Assembly: GCA_022563285.1 (NCBI GenBank)
Contig: JADFNQ010000109.1
Span: 1 to 5,269, forward strand
DNA: 5,269 bases
Origin: Chloroflexota bacterium
GTDB taxonomy: Bacteria > Chloroflexota > Dehalococcoidia > SM23-28-2 > RBG-16-64-32
Direction of reading: 5' to 3'
In this document: in pieces, positions 1 to 5,269 of the stretch
Layout of the letters: every line of letters starts with the position of its first letter
How positions within the stretch are numbered: the stretch's first letter is position 1
Notes under the pieces: model-generated
Told to the model about the DNA's origin: nothing
Database searches by the model: none
What the model saw: the letters and a program-made list of their open reading frames with translations, nothing else
Program-made: the position numbers and the translations under genes

Positions 1-1495
<1,495 letters not shown>

Positions 1496-1503
1496 TTGTT
1501 CTT

Positions 1504-1509
1504 CACCTC
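1504..1509 (-). promoter_or_regulatory. Ribosome binding site of clpC
   Basis: GAGGTG on the minus strand, 8 bases upstream of the first of two consecutive ATG codons. It supports the start at 1495, although 1492 cannot be excluded. The same six bases can pair with CGCCTC at 1522-1527 in the adjoining palindromic element. Confidence 0.7.
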
Positions 1510-1513
1510 AGCT

Positions 1514-1574
1514 ATGTAGCGGAGGCGTTCAGGCCTCCATGCCGCTCGTGGCGACCTGAAGGTCACCCCTACAT
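1514..1574. repeat. Structured palindromic (REP/MITE-like) element between hspR and clpC
   Basis: A 61-bp element fills most of the hspR-clpC gap and directly abuts the hspR stop codon. Its ends are perfect 6-bp inverted repeats, ATGTAG (1514-1519) and CTACAT (1569-1574). Inside are two hairpins: GGAGGC-N6-GCCTCC (1521-1538) and GACC-TGAA-GGTC (1553-1564). The whole could fold as a cruciform in DNA or a branched structure in mRNA. The layout resembles dispersed intergenic palindromic repeats, but only one copy is in this window, so repeat status is inferred. There is no T-run after it, so it is not a convincing terminator. Confidence 0.6.
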
Positions 1575-1937
1575 TCATCGTTGCCCCTCTCCCTCCGGCA
1601 CCGCCGGCAACACCCGGTCGCGGTAGTGCTGGAGCTCCGCCCGCAGACGCTCCATCTGCTCCTCCATGCGGCGGATGCGCTCGTTGAGGCGGATCACCAC
1701 CTCGGCGCCGGCCAGGTTCACCCCCAGCTCGTGCACCAGCCGCTGGATGTGCAGCAACCGCTCGATGTCCGCCCGCGAGTAGAGCCGCAGGCGGCCGCGG
1801 GAGCGGGAGGGGCGCACCAGGCCCAGGCGCTCGTAGCTGCGCAGGCTCTGGGCGTGCATCCCCACCATCTTGGCCGCGATGCTGATCACGAACAGCGGCT
1901 CGTCTTCGTCGTCGTGCAGCCTGTTACGTTCCACCAT
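1575..1937 (-). CDS. hspR: HspR, MerR-family heat-shock repressor
   Basis: A 120-residue cytoplasmic DNA-binding repressor of chaperone genes. The winged helix-turn-helix spans about residues 14-80. The segment VISIAAKMVGMHAQSLRSYE is the HspR form of the MerR helix-turn-helix (family pattern: VIS.AA...GMH.QTLR.Y.RLGLV), followed by the wing with RLYSRADIERL and then the diagnostic GVNLAGAEVVIRL. A short charged helix (about 85-108) probably serves as the dimerising coiled coil. No metal-binding cysteines or effector domain follow, as is usual for HspR. The start ATG overlaps the dnaJ stop by one base (TGATG), with GGGAG 7 bases upstream inside dnaJ, so the two are probably translationally coupled. 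In actinobacteria and epsilonproteobacteria HspR represses its own chaperone operon via HAIR sites and is helped by DnaK. A HAIR-like site upstream of dnaJ (3069-3089) fits autoregulation here. Confidence 0.95.
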   Translation of the reverse strand: MVERNRLHDDEDEPLFVISIAAKMVGMHAQSLRSYERLGLVRPSRSRGRLRLYSRADIERLLHIQRLVHELGVNLAGAEVVIRLNERIRRMEEQMERLRAELQHYRDRVLPAVPEGEGQR

Positions 1938-3016
1938 CACTTCGCTCCCACCTTCGTCTTGCGGCGCTCCTCCCGCAGCTTCTGGAACAGCTCCCGCTCG
2001 CGGTCGGAGAGCTTCTCGGGCAGGAGGACGCGCACGCGGGCCAGGAGGTCGCCGGCCGGACGGACGCCCGTCTGGGCACGGCCTTTGCCCTTGGCCGGAC
2101 GGCCAGCCGTCTTGGTGCCCTCGCGGCGGGGCATGCCCAGGCCGGAGAGGCGGAACAGGCGGCGGTTCTGGGTCAGCGGCGGGATCTTCAGCGCCACCTG
2201 CTTGCCGGACAGCGTCGGCACCTCCACCTCGCCGCCCAGCACGGCATCCTCCAGCAGCACGTCGATCTCGGTCGTCAGGTCGTCGCCCTTGCGCTCGAAG
2301 CGGGAGTGCGGTCGTACCCTGACGACGATGTAGAGGTCGCCGCGGGGGCCGGCCCGATGGCCACCCGTCTGGGCGCCGCCGATGCCGGGGCGGCCTTCGC
2401 CGGCGATGCGGACGCGGGAGCCCTCGCCGACGCCGGGGGGTATCTTGACCTCTACACGCTTTGGCTTGATCTGGGCGCCCGCGCCCTGGCAGACGTGACA
2501 CACGGCGCCCGCGATCTGGCCGCTGCCGCCGCAGGTGTCGCAGGCCTCCTCCGATTGCAGCTCCAGCAGGCGGGTGGTACCCTGGAACGCCTCCTCCAGG
2601 GTGACCTCCGCGGCGTACTCCACGTTCTGGCCCCGCGTGGGGCCGCGACGGCCAAAGACCGACTCGAAGATGCTCTCGAAGGGCGTACCACGGCCGCCGC
2701 CACGTCCGAACAGATCGCCCAGGTCAAAGCTCTGCGTGAACCGGGTGCCGCCGGCGCCACCGGCACGACGGGCCTGCTCAAACGCCTCCGCCTGCTCCCA
2801 CTGCTCGCCGTAGCGGTCGTACTTCTTCCGCTTCTCGGCGTCGGAGAGCACCTCGTAGGCGCGGTTGATCTGCTTGAACCGCTCCTCGGCCTGCTTATCG
2901 CCGGGGTTGACGTCGGGGTGGTGCTTTCGGGCCAGCCTGCGATACGCCCGCCGGAGCTCCTTCTCGGAGGCGGAGCGGGATACGCCGAGGATATCGTAGA
3001 AGCTCTTGCCTGCCAC
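1937..3016 (-). CDS. dnaJ: DnaJ-family co-chaperone with a reduced, two-motif zinc finger
   Basis: A 359-residue Hsp40 that would deliver unfolded clients to DnaK and stimulate its ATPase. The J domain spans about residues 4-70 with the catalytic HPD at 33-35. A Gly/Phe-rich linker follows (about 86-130), with DLF and IFESVF segments. The zinc region holds only two CXXCXGXG motifs (Cys159/162 and Cys173/176) where classical DnaJ has four. Two C-terminal beta-domains follow (about 183-260 and 262-333), then a short basic tail. Each beta-domain has a Gly/Arg/Ala-rich insertion just before its GDL strand (about 208-223 and 299-322). The start is GTG: an in-frame TGA lies two codons upstream, MAGKSFYDILGV is where J domains begin, and there is no Shine-Dalgarno, consistent with a leaderless transcript. 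It is the first gene of the operon; no dnaK or grpE is adjacent. A CbpA-like label is the alternative to true DnaJ. Confidence 0.95.
   Translation of the reverse strand: MAGKSFYDILGVSRSASEKELRRAYRRLARKHHPDVNPGDKQAEERFKQINRAYEVLSDAEKRKKYDRYGEQWEQAEAFEQARRAGGAGGTRFTQSFDLGDLFGRGGGRGTPFESIFESVFGRRGPTRGQNVEYAAEVTLEEAFQGTTRLLELQSEEACDTCGGSGQIAGAVCHVCQGAGAQIKPKRVEVKIPPGVGEGSRVRIAGEGRPGIGGAQTGGHRAGPRGDLYIVVRVRPHSRFERKGDDLTTEIDVLLEDAVLGGEVEVPTLSGKQVALKIPPLTQNRRLFRLSGLGMPRREGTKTAGRPAKGKGRAQTGVRPAGDLLARVRVLLPEKLSDRERELFQKLREERRKTKVGAK
2054..2119. repeat. Two tandem in-frame copies of a ~27-30 bp repeat inside dnaJ
   Basis: Copies at 2054-2083 and 2093-2119 start 39 bp (13 codons) apart and agree at 20 of 27 positions by eye. 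The plus-strand core is GGCCGGACGG followed by CCGTCT. In the protein they encode AQTGVRPAG (about 314-322) and TKTAGRPAK (about 301-309), both in the same frame. The second copy contains the palindrome GACGGC-CA-GCCGTC. They lengthen the loop before the last GDL strand of C-terminal domain II. Confidence 0.6.
2351..2380. repeat. Third in-frame copy of the dnaJ repeat, in C-terminal domain I
   Basis: This copy matches the one at 2054-2083 at 24 of 30 positions and the one at 2093-2119 at 22 of 27. It encodes GGAQTGGHRA (about residues 213-222) in the same frame as the others. It lies just before the GDLYIVVRV strand, the structural counterpart of GDLLARVRV in domain II where the other two copies sit. 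Confidence 0.6.
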
Positions 3017-3022
3017 GGCTCA

Positions 3023-3051
3023 ATTGTAAGGTAGGAGACGTCTGAAGTCAA
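3023..3051 (-). promoter_or_regulatory. Sigma-70-type promoter of the dnaJ-hspR-clpC operon
   Basis: On the minus strand, -35 TTGACT (3051-3046), a 17-bp spacer and -10 TACAAT (3028-3023) each match the consensus at 5 of 6 bases. Only six bases (TGAGCC) separate the -10 box from the GTG of dnaJ, so the expected transcription start falls on or within a base or two of the start codon. Confidence 0.7.
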
Positions 3052-3068
3052 ATAGCGCTAGATAGGTT

Positions 3069-3089
3069 CTTGATAATATACGTATCAAG
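3069..3089. promoter_or_regulatory. HAIR-like operator for HspR
   Basis: A perfect 7-bp inverted repeat with a 7-bp spacer, CTTGATA-N7-TATCAAG. The HAIR consensus known from Streptomyces, mycobacteria and Helicobacter is CTTGAGT-N7-ACTCAAG: the outer five bases of each arm and the spacer length agree, and the inner two differ. It is 17 bp upstream of the -35 box of an operon that encodes HspR itself. An extra half-site TTGATA at 3094-3099 forms a second inverted repeat with the inner arm (TATCAA-N5-TTGATA, 3083-3099). Confidence 0.75.
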
Positions 3090-3101
3090 TTTATTGATAT
3101 G

Positions 3102-3130
3102 TTATGCACTGCTTGCTAACGTAGTGCTAG
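3102..3130. promoter_or_regulatory. Imperfect inverted repeat, CIRCE-like, or a weak terminator of the GH15 gene
   Basis: On the minus strand TAGCACT (3129-3123) is followed after the spacer by AGTGC (3110-3106). The arms GCACT and AGTGC lie 12 bases apart, against 11 in the HrcA operator CIRCE (TTAGCACTC-N9-GAGTGCTAA). It could be a decayed CIRCE, or a hairpin downstream of the GH15 stop codon; no T-run follows it. This is a low-confidence call. Confidence 0.3.
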
Positions 3131-3191
3131 GTAGGACAGGAGCCCCTAACGAGATGAGCCCGGCTCTTCCGTTATATCGCTCCTCCGGCGC

Positions 3192-5015
3192 TCAGGCGGC
3201 TACGATCTTCCCCATCTCCACCTGGTTCAGCGCCCGATCCAGGTTGCGCCCGGTGTGGATCAGCGCTATGTGGGTGAACGCCTGAGGGTAGTTGCCCAGG
3301 AACTCTCCCGTCTGCGGCTCCACCATCTCCGAGTAGAGCCCAACGTTGTTACCCATCCTCGCAACCCGCTCGTAGATCTCCCGCGCCTCATCCAGGCGGC
3401 CGCCCGTCACCAGCGACCTTGCCAGCCACAGGCTGCACATCGTGAACGCGCCCTCGTCGCCGCCCACACCGTCGTCGGTCTCCGACGGAAGATAGCGATG
3501 CACGAGGCCGTCGTGCACCAGCTCCCTCTGCACGGCGTCGATAGTGGCCGCCATGCGCGGGTCGTCCGCGGGCAAGAAGCCGACCATGGGGATGAACAGC
3601 GTGCAGGCATCAAGGTTGCTCGACCCGTAGGCCTGTACGAAGCTGCGGCGCTTCTCATTCCAGCCTTTCTCCAGGATGTCCGCCCTGATAGCGGCGCGGG
3701 CGCGCCGCCAGCGGTCGAACTCCACCGGCCTCTCCAGCGCCCTCGCCAGCCGCAGTCCGCGGTCCACGGCCACCCAGGCCATCAGCTTGGAGTAGGTGAA
3801 GTGCCTGGGCTCTGAGCGCACCTCCCATATGCCGTTATCCGGCTTCTGCCAGTGGCGCAGCGCCGACTCAACCATAGCCTCCGCCAGCATCCATAGCGAG
3901 TCGTCGATGATGCCCCCGGCCCGATGGTAGGAATCGAACGAGAGGAGCACCTCGCCGTAGACGTCCAGCTGGAACTGGTGGAAGGCGCCGTTACCGATGC
4001 GCACGGGCGCCGAGCCCCGGTAGCCCTCCAGATGGCCGAGCTCCTCCTCGCGCATGGCGTGTGGGTCGACCTCGCGGCCGATCCCGTACAGGGAATGGAT
4101 CTCCTCGCCCTGCCCGAAGCCCAACACCAGCCCCGCCAGCCACTCGATGAACGGGCGCGTGTAGGCCGTGTGTCCCAGCCGGTGGAACACGTCAAGGGTG
4201 AAGGCGGCGTCGCGCAGCCAGCAGAAGCGGTAGTCCCAGTTCCTGCTCCCGCCAACCCGCCCCGGCAGCGACGTGGTGACGGCGGCGCATATGGCGCCCG
4301 TGGGCGCGTACAGCATCAGGTGCAGCGCCAGCATCGAGCGTTTCACCAGCTCCGCCCAGCGGCCCATGTAGCGCCAGTCGCGGGCCACGAACCGCCAGAA
4401 CGCCTGCGTCCGGCCCAGCGTCCCGTAGACATCGTACTCCTCCGGCAGCGGCGGCGAGTCGTCGTTCCAGCGCAGCAGGAACGCTGTCCACTCGCCCTCT
4501 TTCAGGGTGAAGCGGGCACGGGCGCCGCCGTCCACCGCCTCCAGAGGGACGCTGGACGTCATGCTCAGACAGTCGTCGCCGTGCCGCGCCACCGCAGCCC
4601 GACCGTTCACGGCGATCGACGTGCCGGGCCGCCCGTAGTCCAGCCGGGGCAGGAACTCCAACTCCATCTCTACGCTGCCGCTCTGGCAGCGCACCACCCG
4701 TACCACTTCGTGGGCGCAGTGGCTGATCTCCTCCGCCACCGGCATGAAGTCCGTGAGGCTCACGGCCCCGCTGTCGGTATGGAAGTCGGCGACCAGGACG
4801 TTGCTCTCGGGAAGGTAGGAGTGGCCGTGGCGGAAGTCGCCCGCCGGCCTGATGCGGAAGTAGCCGCCATTGGCATCGTCCAGGAGAGCGGCGAAGACGC
4901 TGGGGGAATCGAACCGGGGGAAGCAGAGCCAGTCAATCGAACCGTCGCCGCTGACCAGCGCGGCGGAGTGCATATCCCCTATTACGCCGTAGTCACTGAT
5001 ACGCCTGTACGGCAT
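3192..5015 (-). CDS. Glycoside hydrolase family 15 protein (glucoamylase/trehalase-like)
   Basis: A 607-residue inverting alpha-glucosidase of the GH15 family, with no signal peptide and so probably cytoplasmic. The N-terminal beta-sandwich (about 1-190) opens with ISDYGVIGDMHSAALVSGDGS and SIDWLCFPRFDSPSVFAALLD, typical of bacterial and archaeal GH15 proteins and mycobacterial trehalase. The (alpha/alpha)6 barrel (about 215-590) shows GGSRNWDYRFCWLRDA at 255-270, DNGIWEVR with the presumed general acid Glu398, DEGAF near 520, and YSEMVEP with the presumed general base Glu563, ending in GNYPQAFTH. Length and motifs are complete. I chose the ATG at 5015 because GGGGGA lies 4 bases upstream and family members start close to MPYRRISDYG. 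A TTG at 5063 would add 16 unsupported residues. The substrate (trehalose, maltodextrin or isomalto-oligosaccharide) cannot be fixed from sequence. It is transcribed in the same direction as the heat-shock operon, but a separate promoter follows it. Confidence 0.93.
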   Translation of the reverse strand: MPYRRISDYGVIGDMHSAALVSGDGSIDWLCFPRFDSPSVFAALLDDANGGYFRIRPAGDFRHGHSYLPESNVLVADFHTDSGAVSLTDFMPVAEEISHCAHEVVRVVRCQSGSVEMELEFLPRLDYGRPGTSIAVNGRAAVARHGDDCLSMTSSVPLEAVDGGARARFTLKEGEWTAFLLRWNDDSPPLPEEYDVYGTLGRTQAFWRFVARDWRYMGRWAELVKRSMLALHLMLYAPTGAICAAVTTSLPGRVGGSRNWDYRFCWLRDAAFTLDVFHRLGHTAYTRPFIEWLAGLVLGFGQGEEIHSLYGIGREVDPHAMREEELGHLEGYRGSAPVRIGNGAFHQFQLDVYGEVLLSFDSYHRAGGIIDDSLWMLAEAMVESALRHWQKPDNGIWEVRSEPRHFTYSKLMAWVAVDRGLRLARALERPVEFDRWRRARAAIRADILEKGWNEKRRSFVQAYGSSNLDACTLFIPMVGFLPADDPRMAATIDAVQRELVHDGLVHRYLPSETDDGVGGDEGAFTMCSLWLARSLVTGGRLDEAREIYERVARMGNNVGLYSEMVEPQTGEFLGNYPQAFTHIALIHTGRNLDRALNQVEMGKIVAA

Positions 5016-5019
5016 CGTA

Positions 5020-5025
5020 TCCCCC
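5020..5025 (-). promoter_or_regulatory. Ribosome binding site of the GH15 gene
   Basis: GGGGGA on the minus strand, 4 bases upstream of the ATG at 5015. The spacing is short but usable, and it decides against the upstream in-frame TTG at 5063. Confidence 0.55.
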
Positions 5026-5043
5026 GGGCGAGGGCTGAGTCCC

Positions 5044-5061
5044 CTATAGACTAATATAGAC
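5044..5061. repeat. Direct and inverted repeats upstream of the GH15 gene, possible operator
   Basis: TATAGAC occurs twice, at 5045-5051 and 5055-5061, exactly 10 bp apart. The same bases form an inverted repeat CTATA-N6-TATAG (5044-5059). The patch is AT-rich within GC-rich DNA and lies about 30-45 bp before the GH15 start, where a promoter or operator is expected. I could not find a convincing -35/-10 pair around it. Confidence 0.35.
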
Positions 5062-5110
5062 AACGCAGCCTATTGGGGGAAGTTATGCAGAGTGAACCGT
5101 TGGTGAAGCG

Positions 5111-5152
5111 TAAAGCTGGCGCGGAGCCAACGTCCGGCGAGAAAGGCGCCGG
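5111..5152 (-). terminator. Paired hairpins downstream of tag, possible terminator
   Basis: Two adjacent stem-loops lie 60-100 bases past the tag stop. The first met by the polymerase is CCGGCG-N7-CGCCGG (5134-5152). The second is GTTGGC-TCCGC-GCCAGC (5131-5115, one G-U pair), followed on the minus strand by TTTACGCTT. The T-tract is short, so intrinsic termination is plausible but weak. Confidence 0.4.
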
Positions 5153-5212
5153 GGTGACGCCGCGATGCCCTTGCGACCGCCCTCACAGGTCCGCGGCCTT
5201 CGCGTCCGGCTT

Positions 5213-5269
5213 CTACACCTCGTCGTACCGGAAGCAATCGATGGTGTGGTCGTTGACCATGCCCACCGC
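5213..5269 (-). CDS. tag: DNA-3-methyladenine glycosylase I, C-terminal 18 residues
   Basis: Only the end of the gene is present: AVGMVNDHTIDCFRYDEV followed by TAG. It matches the C-terminus of the Tag family, where the E. coli enzyme has QACGLVNDHVVGCC. The His and Cys four residues apart (HTIDC) correspond to the family's zinc-binding His175 and Cys179 of the 'zinc snap' that ties the two termini together. The protein excises 3-methyladenine from alkylated DNA in base-excision repair. The rest of the gene lies to the right of the window, so completeness cannot be judged. It is upstream of the GH15 gene on the same strand, separated by 197 bp with hairpins, so it is probably a separate transcription unit. 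The identification rests on a short but characteristic stretch. Confidence 0.8.
   Translation of the reverse strand, partial: AVGMVNDHTIDCFRYDEV

Noticed and set aside
1575..2501. Extended 308-codon frame containing HspR with a long N-terminal addition
   Set aside because: The extra ~188 codons overlap dnaJ out of frame and are Arg/Pro-rich noise. The ATG at 1937 has an SD and overlaps the dnaJ stop as coupled genes do.
3059..3088. Second promoter overlapping the HAIR-like site (TTGATA with TATCTA 18 bp downstream)
   Set aside because: The -10 match is only three of six bases; I could not support it against the much better promoter at 3023-3051.
3156..3166. GAGCC-C-GGCTC palindrome downstream of the GH15 gene as a terminator
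   Set aside because: The loop would be one base, the stem only five pairs, and no T-run follows; better regarded as chance in GC-rich DNA.
3924..5054. Plus-strand open frame of 376 codons opposite the GH15 gene
   Set aside because: Antisense shadow with biased composition and no motifs; the GH15 frame on the other strand carries all catalytic motifs.
5016..5063. Upstream TTG start for the GH15 protein
   Set aside because: It adds 16 residues unlike the family, spans the GGGGGA ribosome site and the direct-repeat patch, and has no SD of its own that I can see.
5085..5269. Plus-strand frame starting at an ATG with GGGGGA four bases upstream, open to the window edge, divergent from the GH15 gene
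   Set aside because: It runs antisense through the tag C-terminus, which has recognisable zinc-ligand residues. The translation resembles nothing I know, and open antisense frames are common at this GC content.

Overview
The window is GC-rich (coding regions look to be roughly two-thirds G+C) and every gene I can support lies on the minus strand, so transcription runs from right to left. Five genes are visible. They are the last 18 codons of tag (DNA-3-methyladenine glycosylase I) at the right edge, a complete glycoside hydrolase family 15 gene, and a three-gene heat-shock operon dnaJ-hspR-clpC whose last gene runs off the left edge. HspR with its operator, the high GC and the dnaJ-hspR-Clp ATPase order suggest a Gram-positive-like or deep-branching lineage such as Chloroflexota (Dehalococcoidia-like) or an actinobacterial relative. 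Chloroflexota is my preference, but it is an inference from general likeness and not a database result.

Layout from right to left: tag 3' end (5269-5213). A 197-bp gap follows (5212-5016), with two adjacent hairpins and an AT-rich patch of 7-bp direct repeats. The GH15 enzyme (5015-3192) has 607 residues, both putative catalytic glutamates and an N-terminal beta-sandwich region. A 175-bp AT-rich regulatory gap (3191-3017) holds an HspR-type operator (HAIR-like, CTTGATA-N7-TATCAAG), a third half-site, a CIRCE-like near-miss hairpin and a good sigma-70 promoter. That promoter's expected start point falls on the GTG of dnaJ, which predicts a leaderless mRNA. Then come dnaJ (3016-1937), hspR (1937-1575, overlapping dnaJ by one base), a 61-bp structured palindromic element, and clpC (1495 to beyond base 1).

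The three left-hand genes form an autoregulated stress module. HspR would bind the HAIR-like site upstream of dnaJ and repress its own operon until heat or unfolded protein relieves it, co-producing a J-protein co-chaperone and a ClpC-type AAA+ unfoldase. dnaK and grpE are absent from the operon. Unusual points are a DnaJ with only two of the four CXXCXGXG motifs, three related in-frame sequence copies inserted at equivalent loops of its two C-terminal beta-domains, and the structured element placed between hspR and clpC, which could influence clpC translation. Nothing in the window is clearly a wholly new system; the interest lies in the regulation and the atypical DnaJ.
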